A DNA stretch of 17,471 nucleotides, taken from positions 1 to 17,471 of the forward strand of contig JACCWY010000155.1 of assembly GCA_013697395.1 (NCBI GenBank), read 5' to 3'. A program made the translations under genes and the position numbers. Shown piece after piece: positions 7,388 through 17,266 of this stretch (positions are counted from its first letter, which is position 1; the number at the start of each line of letters is the position of its first letter). This DNA is from Chloroflexota bacterium (GTDB taxonomy: Bacteria > Chloroflexota > Limnocylindria > QHBO01). The notes under the pieces were generated by a model. It did not search any database. It saw nothing but the letters and a program-made list of their open reading frames with translations, and was not told the DNA's origin.

Positions 7388-7572
7388 CTACCCCGCCGCG
7401 TGCTGGGTGTCGTCATAGGCACCGTTCTGCACGAACTCACGAGCCGCCGACTCTGGGAACGGCATGTCTCGATGGACTTCCTGCGCGTGACGCATCGCTG
7501 CCTGAACAAGCTGCTCGTATCATCAGCGTGGAGGTGCGCGCAGTTCGGTGCCACACACTCGATTCCCCTCAT
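7388..7572 (-). pseudogene. Frameshifted small DUF1059-like protein
   Basis: ATG 7572 follows AAAGGAG (GGAG at 7586-7583, ten-base spacing). The first 24 codons give a typical small zinc-binding-like N-terminus with ECVAPNCAHLHADD. Near 7503-7498 the sense shifts to another frame, giving MRHAQEVHRDMPFPESAARE and ending AYDDTQHAAG at TAG 7390-7388. Joined, about 61-62 residues have the C..C/H..H arrangement of DUF1059-type proteins, whose function is unknown. One missing base (or two extra) explains the break. It is either a recent pseudogene or a sequencing or assembly error. The strong ribosome site supports a real ancestral gene. Confidence 0.5.
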
Positions 7573-7716
7573 GGTCCCGTCGCTCCTTTCTGCGACTGCT
7601 GACGCCTCTGCGCAATCAGGCTACTCCCGCCGATCAAACAGCCCCATTACCGGTCAGGCTTCTCGCCTTGCAGTACCAGAATTCAAGCGATGTCAGCGGG
7701 CGGTAGTGCATCAGTT

Positions 7717-7914
7717 TCAGCGGTAGCTGACGTAGAGTCGGGCGAGGCCATAGGCACCAGCCACAACCAAGCCGAAGATAGTCGCAAGCGGTAGTGGACG
7801 TGGGAACGCCAAGGCAAGACCAAGCGAGCCGAACATAAGAATTGCAAGGCCCAGGTAGAGGACCAAGAACATTGCGTCCTGCGGGCGAAGGCCGAACGGG
7901 GGGCGTCTGCTCAT
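7717..7914 (-). CDS. Small two-helix membrane protein, unknown function
   Basis: This 65-residue ORF has a short basic, cytoplasmic-looking start (MSRRPPFGLRPQD), a hydrophobic helix (about 14-36), a Pro-containing turn (FPRPLPL) and a second helix (about 41-57), ending LYVSYR. There is no Shine-Dalgarno, but TACGCT sits six bases before the ATG, the same leaderless spacing as the cyclase gene. DNA here is visibly poorer in G+C than the neighbours, and the start lies right at the broken end of the cyclase-AAA pseudogene, which suggests insertion of foreign sequence. I do not recognise the family. A DUF-type membrane protein is as much as can be said. Confidence 0.5.
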   Translation of the reverse strand: MSRRPPFGLRPQDAMFLVLYLGLAILMFGSLGLALAFPRPLPLATIFGLVVAGAYGLARLYVSYR

Positions 7915-7920
7915 CGTGAC

Positions 7921-7926
7921 AGCGTA
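7921..7926 (-). promoter_or_regulatory. -10-like box before the small membrane protein
   Basis: On the minus strand TACGCT is followed by GTCACG and then the ATG at 7914. The TANNNT-N6-ATG spacing is identical to that at the cyclase gene. The motif is short and lies inside DNA derived from the truncated cyclase-AAA gene, so it could be fortuitous. Confidence 0.3.
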
Positions 7927-7933
7927 GCCGTCT

Positions 7934-8661
7934 GAGCGGCACCCACCAGACGCCTCCCGCGAAGGTCGCGGTCGACGCCGTTGCCGACTGCAATGCGAGC
8001 CGCGTCTTGCCCGTCCCGCCCGGCCCGGTCAGTGTCAGCAACCGGACGGCAGCGCGGTTGAGCAGGGCGATCACTTCGGCGACCTCCTGCCCCAGTCCAA
8101 GGAAAGGCGTGGCCAGGATCGGCAGGTTCGTCTGGTGCAGGCTCTTCAGCGACGGGAAGTCGGCGTGGCCGAGTTGGTAGATCCGCTCGGGCGCCGACAG
8201 ATCCTTGAGCCGGTGCTCGCCGAGGTCCCGCAGACCGTCGGTGGCAACGAGGGCCGCGGTGGCGGCCGATACGAGCACCTGTCCGCCGTGACCGGCGGCG
8301 GCGATCCGGGCCGCGCGGTGCACGTCGGTGCCGATGTAGCCCTCCTCGCCGATGTGCGGCGTGCCGGTATGGATGCCCATCCGAACCCGGATCGGGCCGG
8401 AAGCGAGGCCTTCGAGCACATCGGCGGCGGTCCACAGCGCTCGGATGCCGTCCGGAAGGCGACGAAGAATGCGTCGCCCTGCGTGTCGACCTCCACGCCG
8501 CCGTGGGCGCCGAACGCCTGGCGCAGGATGCGTCGATGCTCTGCCAGCGCCTCCGCGTACACGTCGGGTCCGAGCGCGTGCAGAAGCTTCGTCGAGCCCT
8601 CGACGTCAGTGAAGAGGAAGGTGACGGTTCCCGACGGCAGGTCGCGCGGCACGGCAGTCAT
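7934..8661 (-). pseudogene. Broken class III cyclase / AAA ATPase regulator
   Basis: From ATG 8661 one frame encodes a cyclase N-half (SGTVTFLFTDVEGSTKLL, with metal Asp D19, and TQGDAFFVAF, D63) up to about 8452. There the sense moves to a second frame: DGIRALWTAADVLEGL, RVRMGIHTGTP, GTDVHRAARI, then an ATPase start with Walker A GPGGTGKT. Homology stops abruptly after GGVWWVPL at about 7934, in the early ATPase domain. Relatives with this architecture normally continue for several hundred residues with AAA, TPR or LuxR-type parts. One frameshift plus 3' loss make it a pseudogene. No Shine-Dalgarno is visible. It is a different subfamily from the intact cyclase at 2916-6506 (no zinc ribbon, different motif wording). 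Confidence 0.75.
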
Positions 8662-8737
8662 GTTGGGCCCGGAGGGCTCGACCTGGTTTCCACTGAAGTC
8701 GATTGAGCGACGAACGGCGCCCATCGTGTGCCGCCGG

Positions 8738-9178
8738 TCACGGCTCCAACCGATCAATCGCTCCGTCCGTCTCCGGCTGTCGTTTGCGAGTCCTCTGGCG
8801 GGTGGCGCCTGCCACCGGCAGGCCGGCGGCAGCCCAGGCCTGGAACCCACCATTGACGTCAGTCGCCTTGTCGAAGCCAAGCTCGTGCAGTGTCGCCGCA
8901 GCCAGGCTCGACGAGTAGCCGTGGTCGCATATCAGAATGACCTGTCGGTCGCGCGCCTGCGACAGCTCCGGCTCGTCGTGCCCTGACGACGAATCGAGCC
9001 GCCAGAACAGGACGCTGAGGGGGACGTGCAACGAGCCGGGAACGGTGCCATCTCGCCGGCGCAGATCGGCGCACCTGGTGTCGATCAGGACGGCACCTTG
9101 CTGGACGGCCTCATGGGCATCCGCTGGCTCGAGGCGGTCCAGCCGCGCTCGGGCGTCCGCGAGGAGATCGTTGATCGT
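8738..9178 (-). CDS. Single-domain rhodanese, start codon unresolved
   Basis: A continuous frame of about 146 codons reads as a complete rhodanese: INDLLADARARLDRLEP, VLIDTR, a GTVPGSLHVPL strand, active-site loop ICDHGYSSS with its catalytic Cys, and DVNGGFQAWAAAGLPV, ending in a basic tail. Rhodaneses move sulfane sulfur through a Cys persulfide. No ATG, GTG or TTG exists in this frame between the upstream stop (9211-9209) and the domain. The first is a TTG at 9031, which would delete half the fold. A GTG at 9189 lies one base out of phase, so a one-base loss near 9180 is likely. It is the third gene of a unit, beginning about 35 bases after the MFS stop. The left boundary given is approximate. 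Confidence 0.65.
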   Translation of the reverse strand, partial: TINDLLADARARLDRLEPADAHEAVQQGAVLIDTRCADLRRRDGTVPGSLHVPLSVLFWRLDSSSGHDEPELSQARDRQVILICDHGYSSSLAAATLHELGFDKATDVNGGFQAWAAAGLPVAGATRQRTRKRQPETDGAIDRLEP

Positions 9179-9212
9179 CGATGTGCCACCAACGCGATTC
9201 TGCGACCCTCAG

Positions 9213-10448
9213 TCAATGCCCCGGTGGGTGCGTCTCATACATTCTTGCCAGGACGACGACACCCGACAGGGCAGTGACACCGGCGACGGTCCAGATCGCG
9301 GCGTCGAAGCCGGCGAGATCCGCCACCACGCCGCTGACCAGCGCTCCTGCCGCGAAGCCGAGGTCTCGCCAGAACCGGTACGTGCCGACGGCCGAGGCGC
9401 GCCAGGTCGGATGCGCGACGTCGCCGATGACGGCCAGCAGGGTGGGGTACACCATGGCTGTGCCGATCCCGAGCAGCACCGCGGCCCCGGCCCAGATGAC
9501 GAACTCGCCTCCGACCGCGAAGACGGTGATCGCGGCGGCCTGCAGGAACATCCCGCCCGCGATCAATCCCTTACGGCCCAGGCGGTCTGAGAGCGCGCCG
9601 GTGAGCGGCTGACCGACGCCCCAGACCGCCGGGTAGAGGGCGGCGAGGATCCCGATCTGTGCCACGGACAGCCCGGCAGCAGCGAAGTACAGCGGCAGGA
9701 GGCCCCACGCCATCCCGTCGTTCAGATTGTTGACCAGGCCGGCCTGGCTCGCTGCAGAGAGAGCACGCTCGCGCAGCGTGGTCGACAGCATGACCTGGCT
9801 CAGCGGTCGGCGAGCCGTGGCGGGGATGGCGGCGCCTTCGTGCTGCGCGTATTGGCGCGTTTCTCGGACGAAGACCACGGAGGCTCCAAGGCCCAGAGCA
9901 GCGAATGCCAGGCCCAGCAGGAACGGGGCGGGACGCAGGCCGAACTGCTCGGCCAGCAGGCCGGTGGCGAAAGCGGTCAGGGCCACGGCGCCGTAGCCGG
10001 CCGCCTCGTTGAGGCCCATGGCCAGGCCGCGGCGAGCCGGACCGACGAGATCGATTTTCATGATCACCGTCGTCGACCAGGTCAGCCCCTGGTTGATGCC
10101 GAGGAGCACATTGGCGATGACGACCCACTCCCAGGCCGGCGCCCAGATGAGGAGCACGGGGACGGGCAGGCCGATGATCCAGCCGGCCACCAGCACGGGC
10201 CTGCGGCCGAAGCGGTCCGAGAGCGCGCCCGCCACGAGGTTGGTGGCCGCTTTCACGAGCCCGAAGACGACGATGAAGGTCAGTGCCGCGCTGGCCGCCC
10301 GCAACCCGAATGTCTCCTGGGCCAGCAGCGGCAGCACTGTGCGCTCCTGGCCGACCATCCCGCCGACCAGCGCGTTGACCGCCACCAGGAGGGCGAACTG
10401 CCCCAGGTTGGCGCGCAGCCCGAGCCGAAGTGGCCTCGCGGCGGTCAC
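9213..10448 (-). CDS. MFS transporter
   Basis: This 411-residue, highly hydrophobic protein shows about 12 predicted membrane helices and the two symmetric loop motifs of the major facilitator superfamily: GALSDRFGRRP (74-84) between helices 2 and 3, and GALSDRLGRKG (284-294) between helices 8 and 9. Residues E35/R36 and N240-D244 inside the membrane half could be substrate contacts. The start is GTG 10448, overlapping the stop of the MBL-rhodanese gene as GTGA, so translation is coupled. Placement between two rhodanese genes suggests export or uptake of a sulfur compound (for example sulfite or thiosulfate) or of a toxic product. That is inference from context; the sequence alone does not give a substrate. 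Confidence 0.88.
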   Translation of the reverse strand: MTAARPLRLGLRANLGQFALLVAVNALVGGMVGQERTVLPLLAQETFGLRAASAALTFIVVFGLVKAATNLVAGALSDRFGRRPVLVAGWIIGLPVPVLLIWAPAWEWVVIANVLLGINQGLTWSTTVIMKIDLVGPARRGLAMGLNEAAGYGAVALTAFATGLLAEQFGLRPAPFLLGLAFAALGLGASVVFVRETRQYAQHEGAAIPATARRPLSQVMLSTTLRERALSAASQAGLVNNLNDGMAWGLLPLYFAAAGLSVAQIGILAALYPAVWGVGQPLTGALSDRLGRKGLIAGGMFLQAAAITVFAVGGEFVIWAGAAVLLGIGTAMVYPTLLAVIGDVAHPTWRASAVGTYRFWRDLGFAAGALVSGVVADLAGFDAAIWTVAGVTALSGVVVLARMYETHPPGH

Positions 10449-11800
10449 GTACCGCCGACGAGTTGCTCGCCTCGTTCGCGAGCCATCTCCGCCGGCCCGC
10501 CGAGGAAGACGGTGGGTCGAGAGCCGTTGCGCTCAAGGAGGCTGGCGCCAGTCATGGCCCGCTCACCATGGCCGCACATCACGAGCGGATTGGCCGACGT
10601 CAGGGTGGCCGCCTGTTCGGCGAGACTGCCGAGCTCGATGTGGGTGGCGGCGGGCAGGTGGCCGGCGACGTACTCGCTCGTCTGGCGCACGTCGAGGATG
10701 CGAGACTCCGGCTCGGGCGCATCCGTGCGGAGCTCCGTCCGCTGTTCGGGTAGGCCGGCTGCGCGCCAGGCCTCCATTCCACCGGCTAACTCCCCAGCGA
10801 TGTGTTCGTAGCCGATCTTGAGACACTGGCGCACCAGGTCCGTGCGGTCCTGATCGACGTCGGCAACGAAGGCAAGGGGCCGATCCGTATCGACCAGCCA
10901 GCCGAGCCAGGCGGCGAACGCCGGTCGGAGCGCGATCGACAGGGCACCCGGAATGTGGCCTGCCGCAAAATGGGAGATCGGCCGGACGTCGATGAGCTCA
11001 GTGCCAGCGTGGACAGCGGCCTGCAGTTGTGCCGGCGTCAGCTGGACGAGGCTGGGCAGATCGGTTCCGTAGACGGCCGGCCCGCGGCGATTCACCTCGC
11101 GCATGCGCAAGAAGTAGTCCGGGTAGCTCCCCAGGCCGGCGGTCAGCAGGCGCAGGAAGGCGTCCTCATCCGGCGCATTCAGCAGTCGGTTTGATGCGCG
11201 CTCACGCCCGATGGTGGTGGTTCGCTCGCCGGTGCCCGCTGCGGAGCAGAACGACCCGGCCCCATGGGTTGGATACACGGCAACCTCGTCGGGGAGCGAC
11301 AGGATGCGATCGCGCAGTGCGCGGAAGAGCGCCCGCGCCAGCGGCTCGGTCTGCTCGGGGCTGATCAGGTCGGTGCGCGCCACCGACCCGACGATCAGCG
11401 CCCCGCCGCTGAACAGGGCGGCGGGGTTCCGCCCGTCGAGGAAGAGATACGACAGATGCTCCGGCGTGTGGCCTGGCGTGCCGATGCCCCGCAGGACCAA
11501 CCCGCCGAGGTCGTGCTCCTCCTCGTCATCGAGAGGCCGGTGCGGGAATTCAGCGAGTCCGCCCCGCGGCGCCAGGATGGTGGCGCCCAGCCGCGCCAGC
11601 TCCAGGCTGCCCGAGACGAAGTCGGCGTGCAGGTGCGTCTCCAGGCTGTACGTAATGGTCAGCCTCTGCTGCTCCGCGAAGCGCAGGTACGGCACGACGT
11701 CGCGCACGGGATCGACGACCAGCGCGCGGCCGTCGCCGAGGTCCACGACGTACGACGAGTTGCCCAAGCCCTCGTCCACGAAGGGCGTGATCTCGACCAC
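10445..11800 (-). CDS. MBL-fold hydrolase with two rhodanese domains, persulfide dioxygenase-like
   Basis: This 451-residue protein has an N-terminal metallo-beta-lactamase domain (1-240) with THLHADFVSG (H56, H58, D60), H111 in GHTPEH and H179 in PTHGAGSFC, then two rhodanese domains. The first (about 255-350) has no loop Cys and is probably structural. The second (about 365-445) has active C409 in MCGHGERA. The layout matches the ETHE1/CstB-type family that oxidises persulfides to sulfite and passes sulfur on a rhodanese. The usual GD ligand motif reads SGG at 131-133, so the canonical Asp metal ligand is absent. The start is GTG 11800 with GGGAGG (11811-11806) five bases upstream. First gene of the unit with MFS and rhodanese. 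Confidence 0.85.
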   Translation of the reverse strand: MVEITPFVDEGLGNSSYVVDLGDGRALVVDPVRDVVPYLRFAEQQRLTITYSLETHLHADFVSGSLELARLGATILAPRGGLAEFPHRPLDDEEEHDLGGLVLRGIGTPGHTPEHLSYLFLDGRNPAALFSGGALIVGSVARTDLISPEQTEPLARALFRALRDRILSLPDEVAVYPTHGAGSFCSAAGTGERTTTIGRERASNRLLNAPDEDAFLRLLTAGLGSYPDYFLRMREVNRRGPAVYGTDLPSLVQLTPAQLQAAVHAGTELIDVRPISHFAAGHIPGALSIALRPAFAAWLGWLVDTDRPLAFVADVDQDRTDLVRQCLKIGYEHIAGELAGGMEAWRAAGLPEQRTELRTDAPEPESRILDVRQTSEYVAGHLPAATHIELGSLAEQAATLTSANPLVMCGHGERAMTGASLLERNGSRPTVFLGGPAEMARERGEQLVGGT

Positions 11801-11857
11801 GTCGGCCTCCCAGCATTGCGGTGCCCGACAGGAAAGATACCTGCGAATGCCCAGTGG

Positions 11858-12577
11858 CTAGTCGGCAAGCCGAACCACGATATGCGTCGACGGCGGGCCG
11901 AGGTGGAAATAGGCGTAGTCGGGGTTGCCCGTCCAATGCACCGTGACGGGGGACGGGACGGGCACCTCGATGGTGCCGCCGTCGCCCTCGAGCTGGGGCA
12001 TGAAGACGACGCTCGACTCATCGGTCCGAACTGCGATCCACTTGGAGTCGGGCGACGTGGAGAGGAGGTCTGACGCTTCCGCTCCAGGTGGCAGATCGAG
12101 TGGCTCCTCACTCCCGGTTGCGAGGCCGATGATCAACGCGTCGTCCGCGCCGGCGAGCGCCAGCCGGTTGCCAGCGGTTTGCAACAATCTGACATGGGGG
12201 AGCCAGACGCTCGGTGACTCTCCCTGCCTCGCTCGCCAGAGATCGAATCCCTGGCTCCCCCCATCAACGGTGAACAGAACGTCGCCGTTCTCGGTGACCC
12301 AGACCTGTGAGAGCGTCCCGGGCATGTTTGCGGCGACCGCCGTCGCGGCCGAGGTGGCGGTGTCGATGAGCTCGATGCTGAATGCGCAGCCGGACGTCGA
12401 GCACCCTCTGCTGAAAATGGCGGCCCAGCGCGCATCCGGACTGGCCGTGACATTCGTTGCCGAGATCGTGTTGGCTGCGGACGCGAGCTGTTCCCGGTCG
12501 CCTGGGGTCCAGGAGTCGAGACGAAGCGTGGCCGTCTGGATGCCGCTTTGCAGCCAGACGGCATCGCCGCCGGGGCC
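11858..12577 (-). pseudogene. 5'-truncated beta-propeller-like protein
   Basis: About 239 sense codons run from just after TGA 12580-12578 to TAG 11860-11858. The sequence has WD40/TolB-like propeller blades: SPDARWAAIFSRGC, QVWVTENGDVLFTVDGG, TSPDSKWIAVRTDESSVVF and a final YFHLGPPSTHIVVRL strand. There is no ATG, GTG or TTG before an internal ATG at 12325, which would leave only 155 residues. The missing 5' part is not found upstream, where the membrane protein frame lies. I read it as a truncated gene. The alternative is translation as a C-terminal extension if the two upstream in-frame stops are read through. Such propellers are usually extracytoplasmic; no signal remains. Confidence 0.5.
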
Positions 12578-12724
12578 TCACTCCGCGATGATGCGGCCCT
12601 CGAGCCCCGCCGTGTCGAGCGTGTGTCGGGTGCCTGCGGCGTCCAGCGTGGCGAACGCATCTCGGCTGACTTCGAGCAGCGGCGTGTGCTCCGCCATCTC
12701 TTTCGCGATCTGGCGACCGGCATA
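12578..12724 (-). other. 48 in-frame codons after the TAG of the membrane protein
   Basis: Directly after TAG 12727-12725 the same frame continues for 48 codons with typical high-GC codon use (YAGRQIAKEMAEHTPLLEVS at its start, RHTLDTAGLEGRIIAE at its end) to TGA 12580-12578. It begins right where the last membrane helix of the upstream protein ends and reads like an amphipathic cytoplasmic tail. It is therefore likely the original C-terminus cut off by a nonsense change, or a separate small ORF from an internal ATG (39 codons) that has no good ribosome site. Confidence 0.45.
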
Positions 12725-13381
12725 CTACGAGAATGCGAGGAGCGAGCCGAGGAAACCGGCAGCGCCGAGCGCCACCGCGGGCGGGGCATCCAGTCCGAGC
12801 TGCATGGCCAGCAGCGAGACGATGGCCCCGAACAGGATCGAGTTGACGATGCTGACGAGCAGCGGCGTCGAAGCGAGGATCTGCACCAGCATCGGCGTGT
12901 CCCGCTGAACCATGGTCAGCGCAACCCCGCGCAGGTCGTCGGTGGTCCCCATCACGAAGAACCGATCGAGGTCCGGCGCCAGCTCGAGATAGCCCGCCCG
13001 GATCCTGTTCATGCCGATGACGCACTGGGCGTCGTGAACGTTCGACATTCCCATGCGCAGGTTCGTGCCGACGCCGATGAGAAAGACGACCGGCAGGATG
13101 ACAAGGCCGAAGAGCCGGAAGCCCTCGCCGAACTCCGATGCCTGCGCCACGAGCGCCAGCGCCACGATCGCGCCCGACAGCGTGGAGAGGAACATGCCGG
13201 CGCGGCTGAACGACTCGTTCCACGCCAGCGAGCGCGAGGCCAGCAGGCTCCAGTGCTTGGTCGACATGATCTGGAGCCGCAGGGCCGGCGTCACACCGCC
13301 CTCCGGTACGACCTCTGCGCCCGAAGGGGCAGGCGTCGGTGCGGGCTCCGCACCGGGCCCGAATGGACGTTCGAACGACAT
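12725..13381 (-). CDS. Four-helix membrane protein of unknown function
   Basis: This 218-residue protein has a Pro/Ala-rich soluble N-terminus (1-35), an amphipathic segment with STKHWSLLASRSLAWNESFS (40-59), and four hydrophobic helices (about 61-82, 87-107, 165-192, 198-217). A polar region with GMNRIRAGYLELAPDL (123-138) separates helices 2 and 3. I know this pattern only as a conserved hypothetical membrane family and assign no function. The start is ATG 13381 with GGAGGT (13396-13391) nine bases upstream. It follows clpB on the same strand after 55 bases. The protein stops at the very end of helix 4, and good coding sequence continues past the TAG, so it may be shortened. Confidence 0.75.
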   Translation of the reverse strand: MSFERPFGPGAEPAPTPAPSGAEVVPEGGVTPALRLQIMSTKHWSLLASRSLAWNESFSRAGMFLSTLSGAIVALALVAQASEFGEGFRLFGLVILPVVFLIGVGTNLRMGMSNVHDAQCVIGMNRIRAGYLELAPDLDRFFVMGTTDDLRGVALTMVQRDTPMLVQILASTPLLVSIVNSILFGAIVSLLAMQLGLDAPPAVALGAAGFLGSLLAFS

Positions 13382-13436
13382 TCGCGGGTGACCTCCGAAT
13401 CACGCCTGTGACCAACGCGCCACAGAGTAGAGCCGC

Positions 13437-16100
<2,664 letters not shown>

Positions 16101-16104
16101 CGGT

Positions 16105-17091
16105 CTACGTCAGCTTCTGCCGGGGATCCGGCTGCGGGACGGCGGCGAGGAGGGGTTCGAGCTTCGCGCGCGCATCCTCGTCCAGCTTCGGCAGCACGAC
16201 CAGGGCCGTCACGACCAGGTCCCCCTTCTGTGCCGAGCCACGCTTCGGCAGGCCGCGGCCCGTCAGCCGGATTTCCTGGCCGTTCTGCGTGTTGGGGCGG
16301 ATGCGCAGCTTTACGCTGCCGGCGGGCGTCGGCACGGGAACCTCCGCGCCGAGAAGGGCTTCAGCCAGGGTTAGGGGCAGCTCGACGTGCAGGTCGGCGC
16401 CGTGCCGCTCGAAGCGAGGATCCGGCTTGACCCGGACGTTGATGACGAGGTCGCCTCCGTCCACCGCTCCGCTGAGCTTCACCTTGGAGCCGTCGCCCAC
16501 GCCGGGCGGGATCTTCACGTGCAGCCGGCGACCGTTGACGCCGACCATCCGCTCCGCGCCGGTCGCGACCTCCGCCAGCGTGACCTCCGCGGTGGCCTGC
16601 GCCGACGGAATTGCCCGAGCCCGGGTCCGGCTGCCGCCACCGGCGAGGTCGGAGAGGTCGACGTACTCGAACCCGCCCGAGCCCCGAGTCCCGCCGAATG
16701 GGCTCGCACCCGCCGACTCGCCGCCACCGAAGAACTGGCGGAAGAAATCGCTGAAGCCACCCATCTCATCGGCCGATGCGGTGCGGTACTGCCACCGCGT
16801 GCCGCCGGGCGCGCCGCCGAAGCCGGCCCAGTCGGTCGCGCCACCGGAGCCGAACCCCGCCTGCTGGTAGGCCTGCCAGTTGGCGCCGAGCTCGTCGTAC
16901 TGCTTGCGCTTCTCGGGATCGGTGAGGACCGCCTGGGCCTCGTTCGCCTCCTTGAAGCGCTTCTCCGCGTCAGGGTCCTTGTTCGTGTCGGGATGGAGCT
17001 CGCGGGCGAGCTTTCGATATGCCTTCTTGATCTCGGCCTGCGAGGCGGTCTTGGGCACGCCGAGGATGGCGTAGTAGTCCTTGTACTCCAT
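16105..17091 (-). CDS. CbpA-type J-domain co-chaperone
   Basis: This 328-residue protein starts with a J-domain (1-70) containing the HPD motif (33-35), which stimulates DnaK ATPase. A Gly/Phe-rich linker follows (about 75-140, with DFFRQFFGG), then two C-terminal substrate-binding domains (about 165-310; KIPPGVGDGSKVKL and RIRPNTQNGQEIRLTGRG). The CxxCxGxG zinc-finger repeats of DnaJ proper are absent, which places it in class B (CbpA/DnaJ2-like). It is cytoplasmic and first in a two-gene operon with clpB. The start is ATG 17091; no Shine-Dalgarno is evident, and a GC-only hairpin (17100-17117) ends nine bases upstream. The preceding gene, a probable lon, lies 175 bases away on the same strand. 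Confidence 0.93.
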   Translation of the reverse strand: MEYKDYYAILGVPKTASQAEIKKAYRKLARELHPDTNKDPDAEKRFKEANEAQAVLTDPEKRKQYDELGANWQAYQQAGFGSGGATDWAGFGGAPGGTRWQYRTASADEMGGFSDFFRQFFGGGESAGASPFGGTRGSGGFEYVDLSDLAGGGSRTRARAIPSAQATAEVTLAEVATGAERMVGVNGRRLHVKIPPGVGDGSKVKLSGAVDGGDLVINVRVKPDPRFERHGADLHVELPLTLAEALLGAEVPVPTPAGSVKLRIRPNTQNGQEIRLTGRGLPKRGSAQKGDLVVTALVVLPKLDEDARAKLEPLLAAVPQPDPRQKLT

Positions 17092-17099
17092 CGGTCAGC

Positions 17100-17225
17100 G
17101 CCGCGCGCCGGCGCGGCTTCGATCGTCAGCTCGCTCGTTCGACGAGCGAATCAGTCGAACCACGCCCCGCCGGGCGGCGTGCCTGCTGGTCCCTTCGCCC
17201 GTTCGCTCCCTGAGCGTTCGAACGG
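17100..17225 (-). promoter_or_regulatory. Cluster of inverted repeats before the dnaJ-like/clpB operon
   Basis: Four inverted repeats fill most of the 175-base gap. They are: 17100-17117, GCCGCGC type, 7 bp with a four-base loop; 17131-17149, TCGCTCGT/ACGAGCGA, a perfect 8-bp stem with a three-base loop; 17161-17181, CACGCC/GGCGTG, 6 bp; and 17199-17225, CCGTT/AACGG around an inner CGCTC/GAGCG stem. A further pair, GTTCGAC (17137-17143) and GTCGAAC (17154-17160), overlaps the second. No T run follows any of them. One may terminate the upstream gene. Others may bind a heat-shock regulator or fold in the 5' leader. CIRCE and HspR (HAIR) sites are not present. Confidence 0.45.
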
Positions 17226-17266
17226 AGGAATGGCGCAGGGCACGCGCGGCTCCGGTGGGCAATGCG

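Noticed and set aside
7376..7726. 116-codon plus-strand frame
   Set aside because: It has no ribosome site or motif and is antisense to the DUF1059-like remnant, which fits a known protein pattern better.
12264..13415. 383-codon minus-strand frame over the membrane protein
   Set aside because: Its product is Arg/His/Gly-rich, whereas the alternative frame gives four clean membrane helices with a good Shine-Dalgarno.
17131..17160. CIRCE, HspR (HAIR) or LexA-type operator before the chaperone operon
   Set aside because: The half-sites and spacing do not match TTAGCACTC-N9-GAGTGCTAA, the HspR inverted repeat, or a CGAAC-N4-GTTCG box.
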